DNA of 39,125 nucleotides. It comes from an uncultured Erysipelotrichaceae bacterium. Lineage in GTDB: Bacteria > Bacillota_I > Bacilli_A > Erysipelotrichales > Erysipelotrichaceae. The translations under genes and the position numbers were made by a program. The DNA is taken from the NCBI GenBank assembly GCA_902761625.1, contig CACWLH010000023.1:1-39125 (forward strand), given 5' to 3'. Below the pieces are notes generated by a model. It made no database searches and was not told the origin of the DNA. It worked only from the letters and a program-made list of their open reading frames with translations. Positions 16,190 through 24,404 of the stretch are shown here, piece after piece (the first letter of the stretch is position 1; every line of letters starts with the position of its first letter).

Positions 16190-16811
16190 TGGTCAGCCTC
16201 CTGACAATATTGTCATATACGATTAATGCGCGCTTTGCATAATCATCCAGCATATCCTTTGCTTGCTTTGCATAAGCGTCCGCATATTCTCTGTCTTTCA
16301 TCAGTCTTGTATTGACGATGACATTCATATAAGCCCCATACATGGCACCATGCGCCAGCATGACCGATGTCGCCGCATCCGAGATGGCAAGTTTGGAACC
16401 GATGTCCTGAAGTCTTTCATCCAGCTCCACCACTCTTGCGCAGTATTTCAGGATCTGACACGGCGGTTCGGCGGCCACTCTCAGACACTGTTCCATAAGT
16501 TCCGCGTATCCTTCGGTCTCTTTGGGCAGCGAGTAGGCTTTTGCCAGGGGTTCAAATGCTTCGGCATCTCTTGCGATGCAGGCGAGCAGCTCTTTTCTCA
16601 GGCTGTCAGCCTCTTCGCGGATGGCGCATAATTCATCGGTATATTCGAGAAACTTCTTCTTGCCGATGGTGAGGTTGGTCACCATCGCCGCAAGACTTGC
16701 GGCAAGCGAGCCGCATAAAGCGCTGACGCCGCCTCCGCCGGGAACGGGTTCCTTCGAAGCTGACGCAGCCGTGAACTGATCAATTGTAAGATTGTCGAAC
16801 TGACGGGACAT
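16182..16811 (-). CDS. fchA: Methenyl-THF cyclohydrolase / cyclodeaminase family
   Basis: 209 residues, all-helical, of the formiminotransferase-cyclodeaminase C-terminal family. It opens with LTIDQFTAASASKEPVPGGG, a hallmark of the family, then GGVSALCGSLAASLAAMV, and ends with a long helical bundle. The stand-alone form in clostridia (FchA) hydrolyses 5,10-methenyl-THF to 10-formyl-THF. No histidine-degradation genes are nearby, so cyclohydrolase is preferred over formimino-THF cyclodeaminase. It has a TAGGAGG site and overlaps folD, with which it should form the C1-interconversion pair. No folate riboswitch is visible in the 78 nt upstream. Confidence 0.87.
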   Translation of the reverse strand: MSRQFDNLTIDQFTAASASKEPVPGGGGVSALCGSLAASLAAMVTNLTIGKKKFLEYTDELCAIREEADSLRKELLACIARDAEAFEPLAKAYSLPKETEGYAELMEQCLRVAAEPPCQILKYCARVVELDERLQDIGSKLAISDAATSVMLAHGAMYGAYMNVIVNTRLMKDREYADAYAKQAKDMLDDYAKRALIVYDNIVRRLTNG

Positions 16812-16889
16812 AACACTGCCTCCTATACCTTAAGGATACATGGAATCAGAGATGATTTGTATCGGCAATCTGCCGGTTTTTCCATATCG

Positions 16890-17903
16890 TTAATCCTTAT
16901 TTTGTTCCAGTTCCTGCTTTCTGCGCTCAATCGCATCCCGGAACTTCTGATCATCATTCTGATTGCGGCCGTTGCGTGCGTCCTCATCGCAGTCATAGAT
17001 GTTTGCGATATCGAGCGGATTGATGTGGTTGCACACGCGGCACTGCCATAATCCGATTCTTTCATCAAATCCCTGCTGATCATTGAGAACCGCTCCGCAT
17101 TCATCGCATTTCCAGACAATATCGGGAAAATGTGAGGTGACATCATCCCCTTCATAGGTATATTCATAATCCTCCGGGAAGAGGAGATAATCCAGTTTTG
17201 AAATCAGGCTGGGATCTTCGGAAGGCGCGCGGTTGACCTCAATGAAGGAGGAATCAAAGCGCCTTGTCAGTCTGCCTGCCTCGTTTCGGAACAAAGAGCC
17301 GATTAACAGCCAGAGATATGCATTCACGATTCCTTCCATGGTATACAGAGTGAACTGGTAGGCCGCATTGTAAATCACGGTATCGAAGATCTCATCATCC
17401 ATCGGAAACGGTTCGCCGTCGATTTCTGATGTGGAAGATTCCGCCCGTTCATAGGCGCAGTCAATGATGAAGTCCAGGATATCCTTTCCGAATTCAGGGA
17501 ATGCCTCCTCATCCAGAGCCATCAGTTTTTCCTCTATGTCTGCCATCAGACCTTCGATCAGTGCATAGTTTTCATGAAGGCTGCGGACTGCCCGTTTCTG
17601 CAGAAGCACCGCGTTCTTTCTCTGTTTTTCACGGTTTCCCTTTGCCGTTCCGATCAGTCGGCCGCACAGCTGCGAAATGATCATATCGCCGCCCGTATAG
17701 AGCTTGCCGTGATATCTGACGGCATGGATCATGCATTCCCCTTCATCAAACTCCGGTTTCTTTTTTGTATTGCCGTCGGTGTCTTTGATCTGTATCAGCA
17801 GGTTTCCAAACCATTCATACAGCAGATCGAGCTGGGAAGGCATCCGCACTTTTGCATGCCTGTAATAGAGCGCGCACACATTTCCGTATCTGAGCAATGA
17901 CAT
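16890..17903 (-). CDS. Hypothetical protein with C-terminal zinc ribbon
   Basis: 337 residues with GGGAGGAG before the ATG. The N-terminal part (VCALYYRHAKVRMPSQLDLL) leads into a basic helical stretch (GNREKQRKNAVLLQKRAVR) and a helical middle. Near residue 265 comes a zinc ribbon of the form CDECGAVL...QCRVCNHINPLD, whose four cysteines are spaced to bind one Zn. The tail is charged (RDAIERRKQELEQNKD). No membrane segment or catalytic motif is recognised. It lies upstream of fchA on the same strand, 78 nt apart; whether it shares their transcript is unclear. Function unknown. Confidence 0.75.
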   Translation of the reverse strand: MSLLRYGNVCALYYRHAKVRMPSQLDLLYEWFGNLLIQIKDTDGNTKKKPEFDEGECMIHAVRYHGKLYTGGDMIISQLCGRLIGTAKGNREKQRKNAVLLQKRAVRSLHENYALIEGLMADIEEKLMALDEEAFPEFGKDILDFIIDCAYERAESSTSEIDGEPFPMDDEIFDTVIYNAAYQFTLYTMEGIVNAYLWLLIGSLFRNEAGRLTRRFDSSFIEVNRAPSEDPSLISKLDYLLFPEDYEYTYEGDDVTSHFPDIVWKCDECGAVLNDQQGFDERIGLWQCRVCNHINPLDIANIYDCDEDARNGRNQNDDQKFRDAIERRKQELEQNKD

Positions 17904-18030
17904 GTTTCTCCTCCCTTTGTGCTGTTATGATCCATGATCATCCATGCAAAAAACACGACTGTTATAAAAATATTATCAGTCTTCACTCACCGAAAGTTCA
18001 TGCATGTGATGATCCGTGCAGGCAAAAACT

Positions 18031-18059
18031 TTACGGTTGAGTGTTTACTCAATTACAAT
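18031..18059 (+). promoter_or_regulatory. yihY-type gene promoter with operator in the spacer
   Basis: TTACGG (18031-18036) and TACAAT (18054-18059) are 17 nt apart, and a perfect inverted repeat TTGAGT-GTTT-ACTCAA (18037-18052) fills the spacer. The arm length and spacing suit a TetR-family dimer. No such repressor is in the window. Confidence 0.55.
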
Positions 18060-18109
18060 GGAATTAAGCAATCATACATTGAACATATCATATAAGGAGT
18101 AAGCTGATC

Positions 18110-18940
18110 ATGAAAAACAACCGGTTTGTGAAGCTGATTCAGAACACGCTGAACGTGTTTTCCTCTAATGAAATGGATGTCTATTCAGGCTATGCTACGC
18201 TGTATATTCTGATGGCTTTGCTTCCGCTTCTGATGCTTGTCATTTCCATCGTGAACATGATGCCCTTTTTCTCCGCCGATGATTTCAGTGCCTTCTTAAT
18301 GAAAATCATTCCGGATCTTCCCCAGGTGCAGTCCATGTTTGACGGAATCATACGCAATCTGAATTCCCAGTCTTCGGGGCTGATCGCATCGATCAGTGCC
18401 CTGACCACGTTATGGAGCGCCTCCAACGGTGTCTCCTCCATTCAGGCGGGTCTCGAACATATGGAGGGTGTGCACAGAAGCAGCCTCAAAGGCAAGCCGA
18501 TGGCGCTGGTGTTTACGCTGGTGTTCATCCTGCTCATCCCGGCGCTGCTGATCTTCTCGCTGTTAAGAGATCCTCTGATCAGCGCTGTATCCGCTCTTCT
18601 GACATATCTGCATCTGGAAAAGGGTGTCGCATTGTTTGAAAATGTGATGAATTACTCCGGCATATTCACCGTGGTCGCGGCAGCTCTTGTGATTCTTCTG
18701 ACTTACACATATCTGCCCTGTGGAAAGCGCACGCTGAAATCGCAGCTGCCCGGGGCTGTGTTCACCACCCTTGCCGCCGGTATTTTCACTGCCGCCTTCG
18801 GCTTTTTCATGGGAACATTTTGGAAGGCAAGCGCGGTTTACGGATCGCTTGCGGCGATCTTCTTAGCGACGATGTGGCTCAAGTTCATCATCACGATTCT
18901 CTTTTACGGGGCCGCTTTCAACAAGGCAAAAGAAAACTGA
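18110..18940 (+). CDS. YihY/virulence factor BrkB family membrane protein
   Basis: 276 residues, with AAGGAG upstream of ATG 18110. It has about six transmembrane helices: near LYILMALLPLLMLVISIV, SALTTLWSASNGVSSI, ALVFTLVFILLIPALLIFSL, IFTVVAAALVILL, TLAAGIFTAAFGFFMGTFW and AAIFLATMWLKFIITI. The conserved GYATLYILMALLPLL opening and the SASNGV segment match the YihY/BrkB family (once misnamed ribonuclease BN), whose role is still unclear and may be transport or envelope related. It is controlled by a promoter carrying a TetR-like operator. It faces the next gene tail to tail, with 2 nt between stops. Confidence 0.9.
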   Translation: MKNNRFVKLIQNTLNVFSSNEMDVYSGYATLYILMALLPLLMLVISIVNMMPFFSADDFSAFLMKIIPDLPQVQSMFDGIIRNLNSQSSGLIASISALTTLWSASNGVSSIQAGLEHMEGVHRSSLKGKPMALVFTLVFILLIPALLIFSLLRDPLISAVSALLTYLHLEKGVALFENVMNYSGIFTVVAAALVILLTYTYLPCGKRTLKSQLPGAVFTTLAAGIFTAAFGFFMGTFWKASAVYGSLAAIFLATMWLKFIITILFYGAAFNKAKEN

Positions 18941-18942
18941 GT

Positions 18943-19326
18943 TCAGGCCTGATTGCCTTCTGACTCAGTTCCGTGATGTCTTTTCGGTTTCATGCCGATG
19001 GTGTCACCGGGATAATAGCCCGGAACGTATGGCTTTGCGATCAATGCACATAAGAGATAGATGATCACGACAATCCGCACACATGCGGCAAGTGAGATCA
19101 CCCAGCTCCACGTTGTATAGAAGTCCAGCATCTCGAGCACTGCCATGACGCCGAGTCCCCCATAGCCGATTGTATAAAGACGTCTCTCCTTGCGGACGTC
19201 TTTTTCATTCTGCGGCGGAATCAGATACATCACCGGCATTTTTCCAACCGCCACAAGCACCGCATAAATGATCAGCGCGCAGCCGGCCAGACCGATCAGA
19301 ATATGAAAATGTCCCTGTACACTCAT
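18943..19326 (-). CDS. Small membrane protein, no ribosome site
   Basis: 127 residues with three or more hydrophobic segments: FHILIGLAGCALIIYAVLVA, a GGLGVMAVLEMLDFYTTW region and SWVISLAACVRIVVIIYLLC. The cytosolic-looking tail is KPKRHHGTESEGNQA. The ATG at 19326 has no ribosome binding site; a promoter with -10 six nt upstream would make the mRNA start at or near the ATG. It faces the YihY-type gene tail to tail. No family recognised. Confidence 0.65.
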   Translation of the reverse strand: MSVQGHFHILIGLAGCALIIYAVLVAVGKMPVMYLIPPQNEKDVRKERRLYTIGYGGLGVMAVLEMLDFYTTWSWVISLAACVRIVVIIYLLCALIAKPYVPGYYPGDTIGMKPKRHHGTESEGNQA

Positions 19327-19332
19327 GGCATA

Positions 19333-19360
19333 ATCTTAGCACTGACACCTTACAATTCAA
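19333..19360 (-). promoter_or_regulatory. Promoter abutting the start of the small membrane protein
   Basis: TTGAAT, 16-nt spacer, TAAGAT on the minus strand, with six nt between the -10 and the ATG. Confidence 0.45.
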
Positions 19361-19442
19361 CAAAGATGACCTGCCTTGTATATTCTTACCTTTTTGGTCT
19401 TTCCGGCTGTATCATATTGGTAACATGCAAAAGGAGTTCACA

Positions 19443-20888
19443 ATGTACAGAACCGAAGCTATTAAACCGGATGATTTCAAGCCTGCAAGATTTGTTTCCG
19501 AACATACCATTAAACTGAACGGAGTCGAAATTCCCTATCAGACCATCTGCGAGGATAATGTGTTTTACAATGCGGACGGCAAACCCATCGCTTCCATTTT
19601 TTCCTATGCCTATCTGCGCACAGATGTTGAGGACGTTTCAAACAGACCTGTGATCTTTGCCTACAACGGCGGTCCGGGCAGCTCAAGCGTTTATGTCCAT
19701 GCCGGCTGTTTCGGCACCAGACGCGTCACTTATGGAGAACCCGACCGTCCCAGCGCTTTCGGACCGTTTGAGGTCATTGACAATCCCGACTGCCTGATTG
19801 ACGTCGCTGATCTTGTCATCGTGGATCCGGTGGGATGCGGCTATGGAATGCTGCTGGATGAAAAGGAAAAAGATCACTTCCTTGGCATTGAAGCGGATGC
19901 GGAAGCTCTGCTCAACTTCATCGAGGCATGGTGTCTGCGTTATCAAAGAGGTCTTTCCCCCAAGTATCTGGCCGGTGAAAGCTATGGCTGCACAAGAAGC
20001 GCCACCGCCGCCGGCATCGCTGCCACGGGCGGCAAGGACAGAGCCTATGGCGTTGCCTTTGACGGCATCATCATGATCGGCAACACCGTCACAGTCGGAG
20101 AATACTTCGGACGAAATGTGCCGGTTGAGGAAAGTGTGCTTGGCTTCCCCACCTATGCAGGTGTCAACTGGTATCATAATCATCCCTCAGATCAGAGCGT
20201 TGAGGAATTTGTCATGGAAGCCAAGGCTTTCGCGGATGAGGATTATGTGCTTGCCCTTTACAAAGGCGAGGCATTAAGTGAAGAGAAAAAAGAATATATC
20301 ATTGAAAAAGTCAGCTACTACACCGGTGTTTCCAGGGAGTATCTGCTCGCCCACGGTCTTAAGATCGATGACAATGATTATCGTCAGGAAGTGCTCAAAG
20401 CCAAAGGAAAAGCGGTCTCCAGATATGACGGCCGTATGACACGTCCCATGCTGGAACCCTGGAAGGATGAGGAAAGAAAGGCATTATGGGATGATGCGAC
20501 CGCTGATCGCTATGACACCTATTTCTATGCGGCATTAACCGGTGATATTCTTCCTTACCTCAATGTGAAACTTGACCGCACTTATGTGAACATGACCATG
20601 TATTACAAGAACTGGAACAGAAACTGCGAGTTCGGCACCACCGGCGAACAGCTGCGCAATGCGATGACAAGACGCCCGGGCATGCGCACCTTCTTTGCCA
20701 ACGGTTGGTTTGACCTGTGCACCGAGTTCGGTCATGTCTTCTATACCCTTGATCATGCCGGTCTGCCGAAAGACCGCGTCTTTGTCAAAGGCTATCCTTC
20801 CGGACATATGATTTACATCGGTGAGGACAATGTGCGTGAACTCAGCAATGACATCCGCACCTTCATCCTCGGCGGAAAGTCTGAGTAA
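19443..20888 (+). CDS. Serine carboxypeptidase-like (S10) peptidase, cytosolic
   Basis: 481 residues from ATG 19443; AAGGAG at 19430-19435 lies inside the longer frame and sets this start. The alpha/beta hydrolase core has the S10 oxyanion motif NGGPGSSS (75-82), nucleophile S180 in AGESYG, an acid in NGWFDLCTEFG and a histidine in YPSGHMIYIG close to the end. There is no signal peptide, unlike eukaryotic S10 enzymes, which are secreted or vacuolar, so it probably acts on peptides or acylated small molecules in the cytosol. It is a single-gene unit closed by a terminator. Confidence 0.88.
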   Translation: MYRTEAIKPDDFKPARFVSEHTIKLNGVEIPYQTICEDNVFYNADGKPIASIFSYAYLRTDVEDVSNRPVIFAYNGGPGSSSVYVHAGCFGTRRVTYGEPDRPSAFGPFEVIDNPDCLIDVADLVIVDPVGCGYGMLLDEKEKDHFLGIEADAEALLNFIEAWCLRYQRGLSPKYLAGESYGCTRSATAAGIAATGGKDRAYGVAFDGIIMIGNTVTVGEYFGRNVPVEESVLGFPTYAGVNWYHNHPSDQSVEEFVMEAKAFADEDYVLALYKGEALSEEKKEYIIEKVSYYTGVSREYLLAHGLKIDDNDYRQEVLKAKGKAVSRYDGRMTRPMLEPWKDEERKALWDDATADRYDTYFYAALTGDILPYLNVKLDRTYVNMTMYYKNWNRNCEFGTTGEQLRNAMTRRPGMRTFFANGWFDLCTEFGHVFYTLDHAGLPKDRVFVKGYPSGHMIYIGEDNVRELSNDIRTFILGGKSE

Positions 20889-20901
20889 AATAACGGTTAA
20901 C

Positions 20902-20940
20902 GAACAACGGGAAGCACATCCGCCTCCCGTTGTTCTCTTA
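20902..20940 (+). terminator. Terminator after the S10-type gene
   Basis: Perfect 11-bp stem GAACAACGGGA/TCCCGTTGTTC (20902-20912 and 20925-20935), 12-nt loop, then TCTTATTTCTT. Confidence 0.7.
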
Positions 20941-20944
20941 TTTC

Positions 20945-22708
20945 TTAATCCCAGCCCTGCATGCGGTCCAGGATTTCATAAAGGGCCAGATCAGGCTCTT
21001 TGATCATGCCGGTCTGTTCCCCGAATTCCATAACTTCGTCGGAATCTGCTGACATCCGCCACCCCGTGCTTTGATCGGGAGTGCTGTTTTTGGCAAATGC
21101 AATCCAGCAGTCATTCATCAAAGTGGAAAGACTGCGGTCAGCCTCATCGTAAAGCTTTGATGAGGTCGGAATATTGCCGAAGGCATAAACCAGTTCACCG
21201 CTGTGCCAGCAGCCGAGTCTGCCGTTTGTTTTGGAGAAGAGATATTCATATGCGGGCACGCCGTTTTCCGTTTCCAGACGGTTAAGACAATAGTGTGAAT
21301 AATTGAAGAAGACTGCGCCGTAAATCCTTGCCCATGCTTCATCCGCCTCTTCGTCAGTGGCTGCGGGATAGAGTTTCAGCACTTCATCCGCATATTCACC
21401 GAACGATCTTCTGACCTTTTCCTCATAGTTTTTCAGATTCGCATGTGAGAAAAGAATGAACGGTCCGCTTTCTTCGGCATTATATCCATGCAGTATGGCT
21501 TCCTCATTATGCACACCCGCCGTGCGCAGCTTGTAAGGCGTGTCTTTGAGCACATAGCCGTCAATGGTGATATGGTGCTGGGTATTCTGTTCATTCACCA
21601 GCTTTTCCGCCGGCAATGCGCGCAGCTCTTCGATTGTTGAAACGCCATAGCGCTTCATCAGATCATTTCCGCTGCTGACAGCTTCATCATACAGACGGTA
21701 AGAATGAGGCGGAATGACTGACGAAACGGTTGAGCTTTCCAGGATTGCCCTTTTGAAGAGTCCCCTCGCAAGATCGGACACGCACAATGCGTCCACGCAG
21801 ACCGAACCGGCCGATTCCCCGGCCAGGGTCACATTGTCAGGATCACCTCCGAATGCGGCGATGTTGTCCCTGACCCATTCAAGCGCCTTGATCTGATCAA
21901 GCAGGCCATAATTGCCGGTTGTATGATCCGGATCTTCCGCTGCGAGCTGTTCATTTGCCATAAAGCCGAAGACACCCAGACGATAGCCCATATTCACGCA
22001 GATCACACCCTTTTCGGCAAATCCCCTGCCGCTGTAATCAGCGTACCAGGGCTGTCCGGTCTGTAAGGAGCCGCCGTGGATATAGACAATCACGGGCAGT
22101 TTTTCATGGTTTCCGGCAGGACGCCACACATTGAGATAAAGGCTGTCCTCGCTGACCGCTTCTCTGTATTGGTCGTCGAATCTGATCTGATAATCATGAT
22201 AGCCGATGATCTGTGCCAGGGAATCATAGGCCGGCAGGTTTCTTGCCTGCATGGACATCGATGCGAAGGTGTCGCATTCACGGATACCTTCCCAGCTGTC
22301 CGCATCCTGCGGTTTTTTCCATCTCAATTCCCCCACCGGCGGCTTTGCATATGGAATTCCTGCAAAGAGTTCCGCTTTTTCGCCATTCAGCACAATGCCG
22401 CGCACATCTCCCTTGTCAGTGGAAACAACTTCTGTTCTCTGCGGCTGTTTTGTGTCATAGGCTTTGACCTGCTTCATGGGCGGCCAGCTGGCAATGACAA
22501 TCAGAACACAGACACCGGCATAGCCTATGATGAGCAGTGCTCTTTGCCAGACATGCTGTGTGAAAATATGGCGTGCGCATAAGAAAATCAGCACCGCCAG
22601 CGCATACAGGAACATTCCCCAGCCGAAAAGCGTATTCTTGTTCAGTTCAAGCACAGCTCCGGCCAGGATTGAAATCAATGCAATACAGATGGTTCCGAAA
22701 ATTCTCAT
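20945..22708 (-). CDS. Membrane-anchored type B carboxylesterase
   Basis: 587 residues with GGGAG upstream of the ATG. Three membrane segments (about 4-20, 28-45 and 56-74) precede an esterase domain. The domain has HGGS (211-214, oxyanion hole), nucleophile S299 in GESAGSVCV, an acid in the NAEESGPF region and a histidine in CWHSGELVYAFGN, the standard carboxylesterase type B set. The usual type B esterase has no such anchor; here the catalytic part should sit on the outer face or close to the membrane. It would hydrolyse carboxylic esters of unknown nature. It is a single gene transcribed toward the S10-type gene. Confidence 0.87.
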   Translation of the reverse strand: MRIFGTICIALISILAGAVLELNKNTLFGWGMFLYALAVLIFLCARHIFTQHVWQRALLIIGYAGVCVLIVIASWPPMKQVKAYDTKQPQRTEVVSTDKGDVRGIVLNGEKAELFAGIPYAKPPVGELRWKKPQDADSWEGIRECDTFASMSMQARNLPAYDSLAQIIGYHDYQIRFDDQYREAVSEDSLYLNVWRPAGNHEKLPVIVYIHGGSLQTGQPWYADYSGRGFAEKGVICVNMGYRLGVFGFMANEQLAAEDPDHTTGNYGLLDQIKALEWVRDNIAAFGGDPDNVTLAGESAGSVCVDALCVSDLARGLFKRAILESSTVSSVIPPHSYRLYDEAVSSGNDLMKRYGVSTIEELRALPAEKLVNEQNTQHHITIDGYVLKDTPYKLRTAGVHNEEAILHGYNAEESGPFILFSHANLKNYEEKVRRSFGEYADEVLKLYPAATDEEADEAWARIYGAVFFNYSHYCLNRLETENGVPAYEYLFSKTNGRLGCWHSGELVYAFGNIPTSSKLYDEADRSLSTLMNDCWIAFAKNSTPDQSTGWRMSADSDEVMEFGEQTGMIKEPDLALYEILDRMQGWD

Positions 22709-22863
22709 AATATTTCTCCCGCATTCTATTTTAAGAAAAGCAGATGAAGAATTCCATCCGGATACCCGTTAATTGACATCTCCAACTTTATTTGATTTGT
22801 ATTTTAATATTCTGAAATCTCAGAGTGATAATCATGTATGATATTGGCAGGGGGATTTTTATT

Positions 22864-24342
22864 ATGGGAAAAACAAAGAAAGCTCCTAAAAAAAAGAAGC
22901 TTCCCGTGATCGGCATCATTGCGATCATTACCGCCTTCGCGGCTCTGGTTGCCGTTGCAGTCCTCATTTTCAATAAATGGTCACTTGAGTTGACTCTCAA
23001 CGGAGAGGAAACCGTACATGTTGAATACGGGGATTCGTATAAAGATGAAGGTGCCAGTGCGGAATGGTGTGCATCGGTGCTTCCGTTTCTCAACGAAAAC
23101 GTGGAAGTCACAACTCAGGGAAACTTCGATCTGACGAAAACCGGCACATATACGATCACCTATACAGCAGATTATAACAACGAGCATGCGGAAGCGAAGA
23201 GAACTGTCATCGTGGAGGATCATGTGCCTCCGCAGATTGAATTGAAATCGATTCCCGATTCCTATACGCCTTACAACCATCCTTATGTCGAAGAAGGATA
23301 CACCGCAACGGACAATTATGACGGCGATATCAGCGACAAGGTCAAGTCGGAAGAAAAAGACGGGAAAGTCATTTACACGGTTTCAGACTCCTCCGGCAAT
23401 TCCGCAAGAATGACACGCACCATCCATTATGATGACCGTGAACCGCCGGTGATTGAACTGTCCGGAGGTGCTGAGGTCACCTTCTATGTCGGTGATAAAT
23501 TCTATCATGAATGGTTTGCGACGGATGACTGTGACGGTGATCTGAGTGAACAGGTCAAAATCGATAGTAACGTGGACACATCCACGCCGGGAACCTATAC
23601 AGTCACATATACAATAGCCGACAGCCATGGCAATGAGGCAACCGCAACCCGGACTGTCATCGTCAAGGAAAAGCCGCAGAACAATTCAACGCCGGCCGGC
23701 GAATCATCCAAAACCATCTATCTGACCTTCGATGACGGCCCCGGCGCTTATACAGATCAATTGCTGGACATTCTGGCTCAATACAATGTCAAGGCAACCT
23801 TCTTCACAACCAGCGCCTATCCCGCCTACGCTTACTGCATGGCTAAGGAAGCGGCAGCCGGCCATACCGTATGCGTTCATTCGCAGACGCACAATTATGC
23901 CCAGATCTACTCGTCCGAAGATGCCTACTGGGCGGACTTCAATGCCCAGAATGAGGTCATCGCCCAGCAGACCGGTTCCTATTCCAACATGTTCCGCTTC
24001 CCGGGAGGCAGCTCCAATACAGTCAGCCGCAATTACAACACCGGCATCATGAGCAGACTCGCCGCTCAGGCTGGCCAGTACGGTTATGTCTATTTTGACT
24101 GGAATGTTTCCAGCGGAGACGCCGGAGAAACAACCAGCACTTCGGTTGTTTACCAGAATGTGATCAACGGCATTCAGTGGTGTTCCAGCAATGGTGTGCC
24201 TGCGGTTGTTCTTCAGCATGATGTCAAATCATATTCCGTTGCGGCGGTTCCGGACATCATCGAGTGGGGACTGGAAAACGGATATACTTTTGCCGCTTTG
24301 ACTCCGGGCAGCTATGCGCCTCATCACGGCATCAACAACTGA
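22864..24342 (+). CDS. Ig-domain polysaccharide deacetylase (NodB)
   Basis: 492 residues from ATG 22864, which has AGGGGGA eight nt upstream. A Lys-rich start and membrane anchor (13-35) are followed by three Ig-like domains (about 42-118, 120-190, 195-268) of the bacterial DUF5011 type (TYTITYTADYN, VIYTVSDSSGNSA, TYTVTYTIADSHGNEATATR). The NodB domain follows (282-485): TFDDGP with D290/D291, metal histidines H339 and H343 in HSQTHNY, RFPGGSSN, and HD in VVLQHDV. This is the metal-dependent deacetylase signature. It probably removes acetyl groups from peptidoglycan or a surface glycan outside the cell, as the anchor implies. It is a single gene with two terminators after it. Confidence 0.92.
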   Translation: MGKTKKAPKKKKLPVIGIIAIITAFAALVAVAVLIFNKWSLELTLNGEETVHVEYGDSYKDEGASAEWCASVLPFLNENVEVTTQGNFDLTKTGTYTITYTADYNNEHAEAKRTVIVEDHVPPQIELKSIPDSYTPYNHPYVEEGYTATDNYDGDISDKVKSEEKDGKVIYTVSDSSGNSARMTRTIHYDDREPPVIELSGGAEVTFYVGDKFYHEWFATDDCDGDLSEQVKIDSNVDTSTPGTYTVTYTIADSHGNEATATRTVIVKEKPQNNSTPAGESSKTIYLTFDDGPGAYTDQLLDILAQYNVKATFFTTSAYPAYAYCMAKEAAAGHTVCVHSQTHNYAQIYSSEDAYWADFNAQNEVIAQQTGSYSNMFRFPGGSSNTVSRNYNTGIMSRLAAQAGQYGYVYFDWNVSSGDAGETTSTSVVYQNVINGIQWCSSNGVPAVVLQHDVKSYSVAAVPDIIEWGLENGYTFAALTPGSYAPHHGINN

Positions 24343-24365
24343 TCAGGATTTCTGATCAGTTTTTT
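24338..24365 (+). terminator. Terminator of the deacetylase gene
   Basis: Perfect 9-bp stem ACTGATCAG/CTGATCAGT with 5-nt loop and six Ts; it overlaps the stop codon. Confidence 0.85.
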
Positions 24366-24369
24366 CATT

Positions 24370-24398
24370 AAAAAGGCAGCTTTTGCGGCTGCCTTTTT
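24370..24398. terminator. Bidirectional terminator
   Basis: 11-bp stem AAAAAGGCAGC/GCTGCCTTTTT with 7-nt loop; T runs on both strands. It ends the minus-strand nitroreductase gene. Confidence 0.85.
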
Positions 24399-24404
24399 CA
24401 ATGA

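Noticed and set aside
16863-16883. Plus-strand hairpin CGGCA-3-TGCCG followed by a T run
   Set aside because: No plus-strand gene ends nearby, so it has no transcript to stop; too short to assign on the minus strand.
16812-16889. Possible folate riboswitch before fchA
   Set aside because: Only 78 nt are available and no conserved folate-riboswitch core was seen.
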